Below are positions 48,332-59,174 of a DNA stretch of 64,000 bases, one piece after another. Every line of letters starts with the position of its first letter. Positions within the stretch are counted from its first letter, which is position 1. Source of the stretch: Arthrinium phaeospermum (taxonomy: Eukaryota; Ascomycota; Sordariomycetes; Amphisphaeriales; Apiosporaceae); NCBI GenBank assembly GCA_006503535.1, contig QYRS01000006.1, positions 744,001 to 808,000 on the forward strand, written 5' to 3'. Made by a program: the position numbers and the translations under genes. Under the pieces are notes generated by a model. It worked only from the letters and a program-made list of their open reading frames with translations. It made no database searches and was not told the DNA's origin.

Positions 48332-48731
48332 GCTGACATGGTAATAGGTAGGGTAACCAAATGTCGCCGGATTGTCGAAAGGGGGAGAGGTGTCCGTGTG
48401 TGTGGGCATTGTAATGTACCTTTACGCATGGAGTGGGGCGAGATTTTACTACTTGATCATATGTCACAGTCATAAGGAGCTTATTTGGAGTGATCTGCTG
48501 GAATATTGACGGGCGCGAAGTTAGCTGCAAGTCTGAGACCCGGAGCACATCTGCAATGCGACACTACGTATATCACACATCGATCGATTGGATAGGCACG
48601 CATGAACTGAACTTCTGTATGAACCCCGCACTGGCCATTGGCGGAACAAGCGCTTCAATTCCAACACCATCAATAGTTCCAACGGTTGAACTGACAGGAT
48701 TACCTTTCCACATTTCATGAACTTGACCGCG
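48332..48731. other. Intergenic spacer
   Basis: About 400 bp between the P450 stop and the HET gene start. Nothing recognisable. Confidence 0.5.
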
Positions 48732-50418
48732 ATGTGGCTCCTCAACTCTACGACCAGCCAATTGAGAAACTTCATCTCGGATGACGGCATTCCCCAGGAA
48801 CTTGAACAGTCTGCAACGTATGTGCGGTTACGAGAAGATTGCCATGTGCCAGAAAACGGCACTAAAGGACGGGATAGAATGGGTCTGGGTAGACACGTAA
48901 GGCACAACCGCTCTGATCTAGTTCACAATTGTATCTCGAAATTAACACGTCTCTCTTATTTTCGCCAGATGCTGTATCGACAAGCAGAGCAGTGCCGAGC
49001 TCACTGAGGCTATCAACTCCATGTATCGGTGGTACAAGCAATCGCGTATCTGTTATGTCTACCTCCGGGACGTCGAAGTCTTGGACGCAATCAAGGATTC
49101 CAGATGGTTCCATCGTGGTTGGACGCTGCAGGAGCTAGTAGCACCTGCAGTCGTCGTGTTCTTCAACAAATGCTGGCAAAGGCTTGGTGACAAGCAGGGT
49201 CTCGGCCGGCTGCTCGAGTCAGTTACAGGCATAAATATTGCATTCTTGCACGGTGCTCCCCTTTCACAGGCCAGCATTGCCACGAGAATGTACTGGGCGT
49301 CTCGAAGGAAGACTGCAAGAACAGAGGATGCAGCTTACTCTCTTCTCGGTATCTTCGATATCAATATGCCACTGATCTATGGCGAGGGCGAAAAGTCCTT
49401 CAAACGTCTCCAAGAAGAGATCTTGAGGCGAAACCCAGAGGATCATACGTTGTTGGCTTGGGGGGTTCCAACGGACGTGCGTCTTGCGGACCTTAACGAC
49501 TCAGTGGAGAATGTCCAGGCACTGAACTTGCCAGAGTGTGACTGCGCTTCGGCAACGGAACTGCACGGCCTTCTAGCAGCCAAGCCCGGGGATTTCATAC
49601 ATTCCGGACATATTGTTAACTCGCTAGACCCAGCTATGTGTCGACGTTTCCGGGGAAAAGAGGCTGATAGTGCATCGGCCCCCAGCATACTTGGTCAGGC
49701 TATTCGCATTGGTTTGATCAGTATAAAGACCATGGCGTATCCTTATCGACCGGGTCATTTACCAATTGTGCAACAGCGACCAGCGACTTTGGTTTGGACC
49801 TTTTGCAACGTCCCTTTGGACGGGGACGAATGGCAGGTATACTGTCTATTACTACTCCCATGGGGGCACCCGCAGCGATACGCTCCTTATCCAATGGCAA
49901 GAACACATCATTTACTACGGGTCGAAGTACCGACGACCGCGATCTCAGAGTACGGACCAATAAGCCGAAGAAATCTCCATACATTCCACATCTTACCTGC
50001 TACCCAGTGCCTCTACCCGAACTCGGTAATAATCACCTCATATTCAGATCAAGGCCAATCGGAGAGCAAGAGGAACCTCAACATCAATGCGTTCCAAGCC
50101 CTGGAGATGGACTATCGCATCTTTAGGTTCCAACCCTCACTCGACGCTACGATCCGTCTCAACGACGCGGAGACTAGATGGGGATCCATTCTATTGCAGA
50201 TAAACCACGGAATTATCACCGTGGCAGGCTTTCCCTGGCAAAGCGACACACAGGAAGCGGATCAATTTGGGCAGGTAACCAAGCGGCTGACCGTGTACTA
50301 CAAATCTCAATGGGGGCTCGAAAATAACTTCTGTACCAAGATGACTATCGTGGCTAGGGGGTTCAACGTTGGGCCGGGCTACGTGTGGGCCGTAGAGGTT
50401 TTGCTACTCGATATCTGA
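48732..50418 (+). pseudogene. HET-domain gene with internal deletion and frame break
   Basis: Begins at an ATG giving MWLLNSTTSQLRNFISDD, the hallmark start of fungal heterokaryon-incompatibility (HET) proteins. After DDGIP the conserved first block (AILSHTW..E.xF) is absent. The next recognisable family sequence, NLNSLQRMCGYEKIAMCQ, is in another frame from about 48793. Downstream everything is in order: WVWVDTCCIDK across an intron at 48897-48968, ELTEAINSMYRWYKQS, CYVYLRDV, RWFHRGWTLQELVAP, RTEDAAYSLLGIFDINMPLIYGEG and a C-terminal beta-rich region to 50418. A loss of about 20-25 codons plus a frame change explains this. In the family the HET domain triggers incompatibility reactions; this copy probably cannot. 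Whether a late in-frame start yields a partial product is unknown. Confidence 0.8.
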
Positions 50419-50919
50419 GCCACTCTGGTGTTTGGTTATGCATGGCGATGCTGACACTGTGTCAGCCTTCAGATCGATCCACTGAGACCTTCCGCTCCTG
50501 GTATCTCCTTAGATGGAAATTGTTTAGGCAGTATCAGCATACTTCTAGTAACTTGTGACATTCTTCTGAAATTCTCAGGAACCAGATCTCTAGAGGACAT
50601 GAGCCGGCAAAACTCTTCGAGCACACAGCCAGCAAGCCCGAAAGCCTGTTCCGATTAACTTTGCATTACTAGGTCACTTCTTTCCAGAGCAGGACAATAC
50701 GGCATGGACAATTCTAACCTGCCGCGAAGACCTCTCGTTCCTATTAGATGCCTCACGTGACTGTGTGACCTGAAGCTCATGTCTGACCGATCGGGATAAT
50801 CGGAAACCAGGGGTCCAATTCGGACATGCATTGGGAATAAACCAATCGCAAGACCAGAAGATGCACCACCCTGAGGCTTGTACGTGCCATTTACCGCCCT
50901 AAAACGATCCAGCAGTCTA
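50419..50919. other. Convergent 3' intergenic region
   Basis: 500 bp between the HET gene and the xylanase gene, which end towards each other. No gene seen. Confidence 0.5.
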
Positions 50920-52177
50920 CTAAAGCGCAGCGCTGCGCGAAGCCATCTGCGCCCGACGGCGCCCCTTGCGCTTGCAGGGCGGCACCGTCCCGTTCTTCAT
51001 GGCCTCGATGCTGGCATCGTACGCAGGGTGCTTCGTGAAATCCTCGAACCACAACAACGCGGCACCCTCGCCGGGGAACGTGTACGGCACCCAGCTGAAG
51101 GGGTCATAAAAGTCCCAGATGGTGATGCCGATGCAGGCCTCTGCTTGGACACAAGCGCCGACGGCCTATGATGTGAGTTGAAGCCCAGAGTTAGTTCAAT
51201 TGCTCATTTGGGAATCTTCAGTGGCGTCATGGGACCTGGGCGTTACTCACGTCTCTGTAGGCATTGGCTTGCCACTCCAAGCTCGTCTCGTTGACGGGTG
51301 TGGTCTGCCGGACATCGAGCTCCGTGTAAGCAACCTCGACTCCAAGCGCACCATACGCATTGATGGTCGCAATCTGCTGGTCCAGAGTGGGAGGCCGCGA
51401 TGCCACAAAGTGACCCTGCAGCCCGACGCCGTCAATCTTGATGCCGTCCTCCTGGAGCATGCGGACGATGCGCAGGACCCCGTCGCTCTTGGGCGACGGC
51501 TTCTCAATGTTGTAGTCGTTGTAGTAAAGTTTGACGTCGGGCTCGACCGCGGCCGCGGTCCGGAACGCGAGCTTGATGAAGTCCTCGCCACCCAGCACGC
51601 GGGAGAAGACGGAGTCGCGCCAGGTGCCGTCCTCGTCGAGCGCCTCGTTGACCACGTCCCACGCGTAGCAGCGGCCGCGGTAGTGCTCCATGACGCGGGT
51701 CACGTGCTCGACCACGACGGCGCTCAGGGTCTCGGGGGTCCATTCGGCGGTCGCGTTGTCGACCCAGGGGGCCAGCTGGCTGTGCCAGACGAGGGCGTGG
51801 CAGCGCTGGATCAGGCCTTGCTCTTGCGCGATCGAGGTGACGATGTCGCCCTCGGTGAAGTTAAAGACGCCTTGCTCGGGCTCGGTGAAGAGCCACTGGG
51901 GGGGTGTCAGTACTTTGTCATAGATTGAGTTACTTCGGGGCCGCTTGGTTTGACCAACCTTCTGTCCGTTCGTCGGGGTGGTCGATCCGAACTCGTTGCC
52001 GTCTCTCAGGATGGCATCATACTTCGCATAAGATGCATCCAAGCCCGCTCTCTCGCGTTGCCCGGGAGAGTCGGTTGCCGCACCAAAGTACTTGAGTCCG
52101 GCCTTTTTGGCGTAGGTGTGGAGCTGCGCCGAGGTCAAGGGCAGCAGGGCTGTCAGTGCAGTCAAAGGGCCGTACAT
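50920..52177 (-). CDS. Secreted GH10 endo-1,4-beta-xylanase
   Basis: Endo-xylanase of glycoside hydrolase family 10, cutting plant xylan outside the cell. Three exons, 52177-51959, 51895-51251 and 51165-50920, total 370 codons (369 aa). The start at 52177 gives a signal peptide (MYGPLTALTALLPLTSAQ); an upstream in-frame start would not. Family landmarks: GNEFGSTTPTNGQKW, HALVWHSQLAPW, the acid/base Glu in WDVVNEALDEDG, YYNDYNIE, LQGHFVASRP and the nucleophile Glu in VAYTELDVR. The C-terminus ITIWDFYDPFSWVP ends the barrel, and a short basic tail (CKRKGRRRAQ) follows that is unusual for a secreted xylanase. No carbohydrate-binding module is present. Confidence 0.94.
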
Positions 52178-52921
52178 TGTCGCGATACCTTCGTAGAATT
52201 CGCCAGCAATCCCCTTTGGTGACAAAAGGGAGTAACAATAATGCATTCGACGTACTTATACGCCAGCTTCCCCCCGACTGCTTCCCCGCAACTCGGGTCT
52301 GGGGAACGCGGAACCTCGGGTTCGCCATAGTTGTACGCCAGCGCGATTCCAGTAATTGCCCTTGGTGCCTGGGGTAATTGACCAATCAAACACCGGCACG
52401 TCCTCGCAATGGATTTGCCTAGACTTTCACCACCTACATATGGTCACGAGAAGGACATCTAGATAGAGCTAGGGATATCGGCTGGAGTCCCGATGCCATG
52501 GTACGGGTAAATCCACGAGCCCCTGTTCCGGCTAAACTGCCGTGGCCGCAGCCAAGCGTCGCCAATTGATCCAAGATTATGCCCAGGCTTATGACACTAG
52601 CCGGGCAAGGGGATGGCGGTGTGACTAAAGTGTAGCTTTCTCCATTACATGCATCACGACTGGTGAATCTCAACCTGGTGGTATAGCGGTGGTGTTATTC
52701 GTTGATGGTTCATTCCGGCTACGTTGGCACCACCCAACTTATCAAGCAGAGTCAACACCTAGTTCCGGGTACCAGCTCCAGTCTAGGAATAATTAAAGTT
52801 CTTGGTGTCAGTAATGTTCCCAATCGCATTTCACATTGGAGTCTGGGAACGTTGCCGGCTCACCTTCTGGAGATTCCTTCATGGCCTCCCGAAATTTGCC
52901 ATTCAGCGCTCTAGTCTCGAG
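52178..52921. other. Intergenic spacer with xylanase promoter
   Basis: The left part is the upstream region of the xylanase gene with candidate XlnR and CreA sites (listed separately). The right part holds the 3' end of the neighbouring orphan gene. No other gene. Confidence 0.5.
52529..52535 (+). promoter_or_regulatory. Candidate XlnR/XYR1 binding site
   Basis: GGCTAAA, the core bound by the xylanolytic activator XlnR in Aspergillus and XYR1 in Trichoderma, lies about 350 bp upstream of the xylanase start codon. Two CTGGGG elements near 52301 and 52371 match the CreA core SYGGRG. Single short motifs occur by chance, but the combination upstream of a xylanase is sensible. Confidence 0.4.
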
Positions 52922-55078
52922 TTAGTCTTTGTGGTTACTTAAAAAGGGTAACAGAAGAAGAGTGGGGCGTGAGTACCTAGCTGCGTCCAAGCACTCTAAA
53001 AGGACAGTGGCCGCCTCCACCTGACCCATTACGGGCGTAGAGCGTATGTCATCCGCACGAGCATCCACAACCCCCAGGTCGATACCGGGCGCCGTAGCCG
53101 CCAAGAAGCCCTCCAGACCGACGACCTCGAGTCTTTCCGGCCCCAGGAGATTGGCCGGCGGCGGGTCCTTCACCGAGATGGGCTGGTTGTGTGCACGCAT
53201 AAAGGCGTAATGATAGATATCTTGTTGACCGGATGATTCTGTGGGCGGGTTGCCACCGCGAGATACGAGGACTGTCCACCCGCGCGGATCCAGATCGCGA
53301 GCCCGCGGGGAGCAAATTGCCCGTGGCCACCCCCCCGGGAAATACCAAGGCAGAGAGAGGTTTTCACACATGATGGGACTCACCGGAGCCGAGGAGACTG
53401 AATCGGCGGTCAGTGACGCCGGGGCGCAAGAGAAGCTGAAGGACGAATGAGTGTCCTCTGAAAGTAAGTAATTCTCTCTTCTATCCTCCAGCATAAGCAA
53501 CCACGGGAGAAAGCCGGCCGCGAAGCGCTCGGGCCTCAGGAGCCCGTCACCCAGATAGAGGGTGTCGTAACTTTTGGTGGTGGTCGTGCTCGTGCGGAGG
53601 CCCTTTGTGACCCGAATAAAGATTTGCTGTACGGGGAAGGTATCGAGAAGGGCAGTATGATCGGAGCTTGTCGGTAGCCAAAACCGTCTGCGCAAAGCAG
53701 CCGAGTAGGCGCCGGCGAATATCACGTTGATACGCGACAGAATTGGCGGCCGTGCGGCCAGCTCTACGAGGATTTGAGCACTAAGTGCCTCGCTGTCGCG
53801 GGAGGGACTCTGTAGCAGACAGACTTCTCGCAGAGATTCGGGAGCCAGCGATAGGGAGTTGGCAAACTGGGCGGGTGTGCCTCGAACGCAGTCAATGCAC
53901 AGACTGAGCGACGTGACGGGCCCGTCTGCCAACGCTGTGAAAATGCCTTTGGCGGGGACATTCTTCAGTCCTTCTAGGCCAAGATGGCCGTTCTTGGCAA
54001 AAGCGAGTCGAAGAAGCCGGCCTGCTGCGCGGTTGTTGCCAAGCCTATCGGAGCTTTGTAACAGAGCTTGCCGGAGAGAGTCGGTGAAACCAGGAAGGCC
54101 ACGTACTTCATTCAGAATGGCGACATCAAGATCATCCATATCTTGGGTTGCCTCAACTAGTCCTCTGATGGCCTGGTATTTCAGATCTTTTTGGCCCTCG
54201 GCAGTGAAAGTTGTGCCCGGTACCGGCGGATGGGTATCATCATTTCCCTTTGGCCATACCACATCGAAGGCGGCGTCCTCAACCAGCGGGAGCGAGGCCA
54301 AAAGCTCCATATTTCTATTGTGAGTCGGCGCAATCTCCTCGGGGGTAGGACCCCCCCAGTCGAACTTGGTCATGTAGTCCACAGCAGACATAGCCCGCCG
54401 CGGTCGCACCTCCTCGAGGACTCTCAAGGGAAACCCGCAGGGAAGATTGAAATTCATGAAACCCCCGGTGTTGAGGTTGGTGTACGGCGTAGCCACGAAC
54501 TGGGCCATGCCGACCTTGAATCCGACGATGCCGTATCGCATCACCCCGCCCAAGGAGAGTTCTGTGATGTCGAAGACGACCATGCCCCATTCAATGTCAG
54601 TGTCGCGATACACGGTCGCCAATGGTTCCGGGCGTGGCGGCGCGTCAAAACTGCGCAGCGGGTCGAAGCCGATGCCCAGGAGGAGCGCGGCAGTGATGAA
54701 AGGGAACGGCGGGACGCTTTCCCGGTCCCACGGCCGATGGCGCAAGGACTGTTCGGGACTGCGACGGTTGAGCTCTGGAAGCTCGACCGGCTCGGGCTCA
54801 TCGCGGCCGGAGGCAAAGTAACTTGCCGCGAGGTCCATCTCGCTACGGATAGCCGTGCGATTAGCCGGGTCGGAAAGGACAGTGACGATGCGCCGACAGC
54901 AAGCAACCAGGCGTTCCGCATGCATCGACTCATCATCATTACAGGTACCCGTGGTTGAGACGGCAGCTAGGGGCCGGTGGCGTCCATCAGTCTTGGCCAG
55001 TATATAAAAGATCCATGAGTTCGGCCCATCTCCCTCCTGGAGCGGCCTCCAATAGGGTTTGAAGTCTGTATCTCCCAT
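52922..55078 (-). CDS. Large unrecognised protein (718 aa)
   Basis: Single-exon gene starting at an ATG at 55078 (the same frame is open further upstream, but without ATG). I do not recognise the family. The N-terminal third has FKPYWRPLQEGD and a stretch (IEWGMVVFDITELSLGGVMRYG) that looks like a beta-rich domain. The middle (residues about 320-470) contains leucine-rich, repeat-like segments (LRRAFAKNG-type helices, VTSLSLCIDCVRGTPAQFA, LSLAPESLREVCLLQSP), reminiscent of fungal LRR/F-box-like proteins without an F-box. The C-terminal part has LGDGLLRPERFAAGFLPWLLMLED, also seen in fungal LRR-like hypotheticals. No signal peptide or TM helix. Uninterrupted length and composition support a real gene. 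Confidence 0.75.
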   Translation of the reverse strand: MGDTDFKPYWRPLQEGDGPNSWIFYILAKTDGRHRPLAAVSTTGTCNDDESMHAERLVACCRRIVTVLSDPANRTAIRSEMDLAASYFASGRDEPEPVELPELNRRSPEQSLRHRPWDRESVPPFPFITAALLLGIGFDPLRSFDAPPRPEPLATVYRDTDIEWGMVVFDITELSLGGVMRYGIVGFKVGMAQFVATPYTNLNTGGFMNFNLPCGFPLRVLEEVRPRRAMSAVDYMTKFDWGGPTPEEIAPTHNRNMELLASLPLVEDAAFDVVWPKGNDDTHPPVPGTTFTAEGQKDLKYQAIRGLVEATQDMDDLDVAILNEVRGLPGFTDSLRQALLQSSDRLGNNRAAGRLLRLAFAKNGHLGLEGLKNVPAKGIFTALADGPVTSLSLCIDCVRGTPAQFANSLSLAPESLREVCLLQSPSRDSEALSAQILVELAARPPILSRINVIFAGAYSAALRRRFWLPTSSDHTALLDTFPVQQIFIRVTKGLRTSTTTTKSYDTLYLGDGLLRPERFAAGFLPWLLMLEDRRENYLLSEDTHSSFSFSCAPASLTADSVSSAPVSPIMCENLSLPWYFPGGWPRAICSPRARDLDPRGWTVLVSRGGNPPTESSGQQDIYHYAFMRAHNQPISVKDPPPANLLGPERLEVVGLEGFLAATAPGIDLGVVDARADDIRSTPVMGQVEAATVLLECLDAARYSRPTLLLLPFLSNHKD

Positions 55079-55463
55079 GGCTGGCTCTGTATAGCAGCCT
55101 GGCCACCCACTTGTCAACGATAGATGCTTTCTCGTCAAAGACTTCTTGTTGGTAAAAGAAAGAGAGGGTGGGATAAATCAAAGAGATATCGGCGGGTACA
55201 AATGGTTGGCAAATGGGTGAGGGGGGAGAAGGGATCAGGCAACATTACCGTACTTACGTAATTGCACATATTACGCTCCTAACCGCTTCTCCGATCGATA
55301 AGGAAGGTGGGGTAACTTGTTTGTTGGAGTTGGGTGGCAGCTGGTTTATCAACGTATGACCAAATTACGAGTACATGAAGCCAGTCGTCCATCGTAACGT
55401 AACGTCCAGGCACCTAATCTTCAACATCTCAACATATTCTAGTCTAATCTGCCATCTCAGCGA
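55079..55463. other. Intergenic spacer
   Basis: 385 bp upstream of the orphan gene and downstream of the small secreted protein gene. Nothing recognisable. Confidence 0.5.
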
Positions 55464-55970
55464 TCATCCCATATTGACTGTCTCCAGATAGGCCACAGCC
55501 TCCTTTCCCGTCATCCCCTGCGCCTCCTGGCCATTAGCCTCGCGGCAGCAATATCCGGGGAACTGGTTGTTGGTGTTGGAGAGGAAGCCCCAAGGCGGGT
55601 CACATCCGTTACCGCCCGCGTTTACGGCGTCCTGGTTGACCTGGTAGATTTTACCTAGATAAAAGAAGTTGGTTACTATCGGCCTTCAAAGACGTAGGCA
55701 ATACTCAGTCCAGTCAAGGGACTGTAAGTTACTCACCATCTCGGCACTGGCAGACCGTAGGTACACAGCAGCGAGGGGCCGAACTGGAAGGCCGAAAGGT
55801 TAGCTGGGAGAAGCGAGCTACTCAAAACAAGGGGGTTTGTGGGTTGTGTCGTACAAGTACGTGCAGCCGCTGGCTTGACGACTTTCAAGCTCGGCGACGC
55901 CAGACACTGGGCTGGCGATGACCGTCACGGCCAGGCCCAGGAGCACAGACAAAGGGTACGGGAAAATCAT
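55464..55970 (-). CDS. Small secreted cysteine-rich protein (effector-like)
   Basis: Three exons, too short to be noticed as single frames: 55970-55861, 55783-55737 and 55654-55464. They total 116 codons (115 aa). A clear signal peptide (MIFPYPLSVLLGLAVTVIAS) is followed by a mature protein of about 95 residues. It has eight Cys: GC, RCC, VC, QC, GCD and YCC, where the paired CC motifs recall disulfide-rich effectors. The mature part contains CQCRDGKIYQVNQDAV and PPWGFLSNTNNQFPGYCC. Splicing is supported by good donors and acceptors and by preserved phase. No family named. Its features match candidate secreted effectors or hydrophobin-like small proteins, but the Cys pattern is not that of a hydrophobin. 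Confidence 0.78.
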
Positions 55971-57751
55971 GATTCGTAGACTGAGGTTGAGCGATGGGAT
56001 GAATGCGATGAGTGATGATACCTCTTGGACAGGGACGGGTGATCAAGTGGACTTAATATAGTGCGAACTGGCTGGCTAGCACCTAAGGAAACCTTACCAT
56101 CACCTCGATACCGAAGCTCATTGACGCATTCTAGTTTCTCTATCACCTTGGTTTAGTCTGCATGCATCCTAGCCCGGATTGGCTGATGCCTGTTGCAATA
56201 TTGCCTTACATGTTGGGCACATGGTGTACAGCCCATGATGGGTAGGTCGTACTGACGAGTGGAACAGGCAAGTGCAGCGAGCAAACCAACATCTTCCCTA
56301 CGCCTCGGCCAACAGCAAATCCTCCGTGGACCTTTGCTGGTGTTTCTGACTTTTCTGTCAGCCTAGATGAAGGTGACGATTCCGGAGCACTTCCCCTTTG
56401 CATCTCATCCTCCCCCTCCCTATGCTTGAGTAGAATGTTCTCTTTCGAAACCTCGTCGTGTGTTCACGGGAAACTCGGCAAAGACGAATTGTCTTCCCCG
56501 AACCAGAATTGACTGTTGGTGCGTAGGTAGTCGTGTTGCCTTAGGAAGCGCTGGTTTGTGTAGATGGAAATAGTATCCGCAGCATGTGAGGAGGGCCGAT
56601 GTGGTATGTTGCATCGGTGTACTACTCCACGGGCCACACTATTGCTTGTATGCAATCAGTATCACCTTGCATGTCCCGTCAAGGGTGTGACTTGAGGTCG
56701 GTTCGCGGCATTCTACTGGTCAGTGTTGAGGGGAAAGCGTTGGACTCCTGCTTGTCGTTCGTTACCGTTCGTTACCGTGCACCCTGTGCCTCACATCCCC
56801 TCCTCCTGTGCCGCACCTGTTCGAACCCTTTTGGTAATACGTGCGTTACCCGCCCCACCTCTCAAAAGGGAAGGTGGGAGAGCACTGATACCGATTGATT
56901 GTGGCTCGGGAGTCGGGCCAACATCTTGCTGCAGCGCATTTCTAATCTCCGCTTGCGAATGCGCCCGATAGGCTGCCAAGGTTGGATGAAGAATCCCATG
57001 GCCGCAGCCCTATGGGTCCCGATACCCTGGTCGAGGCCCGCAAGGCCACAAGGCGGACTTCGCGCTCCCGAGCCCGCTAAAACTGTCAACTTGGGCTGGA
57101 GCGCGAAGGTGGTCCACACAAGGAATCAGCCGATTGCTAGGTCTCCCTTCACGCTCGCCGAGCCAGCATGCTAATGGTCTGATATTTTTCGTGTATCTGA
57201 TGCCTTGCCTCGTTGCTACGACCTTACGTGGTAATACCATGGCACTCGGAGCAACCTCGCCCAGGCACCAGGGGCGTGACGGTTGCCTGCGACCCTCTTG
57301 CCTCCTTGGAGGCCACATTGGGCCTGGCTACCCAAGCTGCCCCACATGGCAACAGCTCACGCCATGCATATCTCCGGTCAGCGATGTCTGCATTGAGAGA
57401 TAAAGGTTTGATTGAGGTCAGGACAGGTAAGGTCGGAGGTTGCCAGATTAGGATAGCAGTACGAATGGTACTATGGTACTCAATGGCCGAGCGCATCGGT
57501 ACTACATCCGGTGTTATAAAGTGGGAATTAAGCTTATTTATTGCTCGGTCACGACAGGTCAGAACAGAGCCGTGCAGCCAAAGTTGGGTCTTAATCACTA
57601 CGGGATGTACTCCTCCGCTATAGCATTGCAACATAATCAAGATTACGCCTTAGGCAACCAACCCCCATCCCCGACCGTCATCCCGTCTCCATCCGACAGT
57701 TGACCTTGGCCCCACGACCAATGAACCCTACAGGGCTGAGTGTAGAGTAGT
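55971..57751. other. Intergenic spacer, 1.78 kb
   Basis: The longest gene-free stretch. It has scattered short frames on both strands without family character or splice logic. A tandem GTTCGTTACC occurs twice at about 56757-56777. No transposon ends or terminal repeats are recognised. Confidence 0.5.
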
Positions 57752-58261
57752 TCATGCACCGGAGCTGACAATCTTGACCAGGATTCCCTCAGGAGTGTAG
57801 TTGTTGGCACGGTACGACTTCGTGCTGTACTGCGGGTTGGAGACGTTGTAGGCGACGCCGAAGGAGCCGCCGGCCGACGCGCAGTCGACGAGGGCCTTGA
57901 TCTTGGTGGGCCCGCCGTCGATGGTGTTGGCGATGTCGGTGAAGAGGACGCTGGAGTTGACGTCGGGGAGGATGTGCTTGGCGGTGGCGAGCACGCTGCC
58001 GCGCTGGTAGAGGCTCCACTCCCCGCAGTCGGGCGTGTCGGCCTCCAGCATCACGAACTGGCGCCCGTTGCGCGTCTGCTGCCCGTAGGAGCGCAGGTAC
58101 GACGCTACGTACTTGACGTCCTTGATGTCGACGTCTTGCGGCACGCTGTCGCCATCCGTGTAGCAGAACAGCTCGGGGGCCTCTTCTTCGTTACAGACGG
58201 CGCCGGCGAGGGCGGCGAAGTAGGCAGCTGCCCCGACAGTAACGATGCGTGAGAAGAACAT
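57752..58261 (-). CDS. Small secreted protein, unknown function
   Basis: Single-exon 169-aa protein with a signal peptide (MFFSRIVTVGAAAYFAALAG). The mature part has four Cys (VCNEEEAP, LFCYTDGD, PDCGEW, VDCASAG), which could form two disulfides, and several Asn/Ser sites. It contains DVKYVASYLRSYG, FVMLEADT and GSFGVAYNVSNPQYS. No catalytic motif is visible. The size and Cys number resemble Ecp2-like or other apoplastic small proteins, but I cannot assign it. A TATA-like sequence (TATATAG on the minus strand, about 58411) is about 150 bp upstream. Confidence 0.72.
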   Translation of the reverse strand: MFFSRIVTVGAAAYFAALAGAVCNEEEAPELFCYTDGDSVPQDVDIKDVKYVASYLRSYGQQTRNGRQFVMLEADTPDCGEWSLYQRGSVLATAKHILPDVNSSVLFTDIANTIDGGPTKIKALVDCASAGGSFGVAYNVSNPQYSTKSYRANNYTPEGILVKIVSSGA

Positions 58262-59174
58262 GATGATGAAGAGAACTGGATGTTCCTAGTGAAGGTATTT
58301 GGATAAGGATTGAGTGAAGAGTGCTTGTAGAGCAACGCGAAAGATGTCCAAGAGGTGACTGGGGTGGAAAGAAGACTTCTGATCCGTCTTTGCATCTTCC
58401 AGGGGCCCAGCTATATACCGTTGCGGGAAAATTGAGTTGAGAACAGTACTTGAACTACAACTTACCATCATCGTGTATGTTTACCCCTGCACCGTTAGTT
58501 AATCGACCGATATAGTACCAGCATTGGCACCCGAGCAAGATGCGGAGTAGATGGGTTCGGCGAAATGCTGTGCCCCTGCAAGCACCTCGGTGCAATTTAA
58601 AGATGATGCGGTCCTTATTCCTATCTTCAACCAACTTGCACTGCACTATTTTTAGGAAGTATCCTGCAAGAATCAATATCACTCAATATCACACCGCTGC
58701 CAAGGATTTTCTTCAGACAATTACAAAGTGACAAAGTCTTTCAGATGACAGCCTAGAACGAACCGGCCCCTCTTTCCAGCAGGAGCAGTATATTGCGGTG
58801 TTGCATGCTACCACCGTTGACAAAAGACTTCTTCGACCGCGCCGCCGGCTCTGTTCAGTATAGGTATAGCGTCCCCGCTATCTAGTAGCTCAACACGCCA
58901 AAAGTACAGCCCAATAGAGCAGGTTCAAGTCAGGTTACTCTACCGTGAGAGTAACTCACGATAGTTCGTTTACTTCCGGGTATTGTGGAGACAAAGAGAA
59001 CGATGTGCTTTACCATGGTCTTCCAGTTACTCCGAACGGCTGTCTATCACGAGGAAGCAGCTCAAGGGCGCCTCTAGACGTCCGGTGGGTGTGATACAAA
59101 TATGTGCAAATTCCCTCTGGCTTGTATTCTTCACACACACTTGGATAGGCTCGATCTTCCTCCCCGTTTTGATC
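58262..59174. other. Intergenic spacer, divergent promoters
   Basis: About 910 bp between two genes encoding secreted proteins. Contains a short inverted repeat (CGTGAG..CTCACG) near 58945-58961 and a repeated ATATCACTCA-like segment near 58675. No gene seen. Confidence 0.5.

Noticed and set aside
51200..51928. 242-residue plus-strand frame across the xylanase
   Set aside because: Shadow of the GH10 coding exon; the minus strand has all catalytic motifs.
56740..56790. Tandem GTTCGTTACC as a possible element end or tRNA fragment
   Set aside because: Only two copies, no cloverleaf, no terminal repeats or target-site duplication seen.
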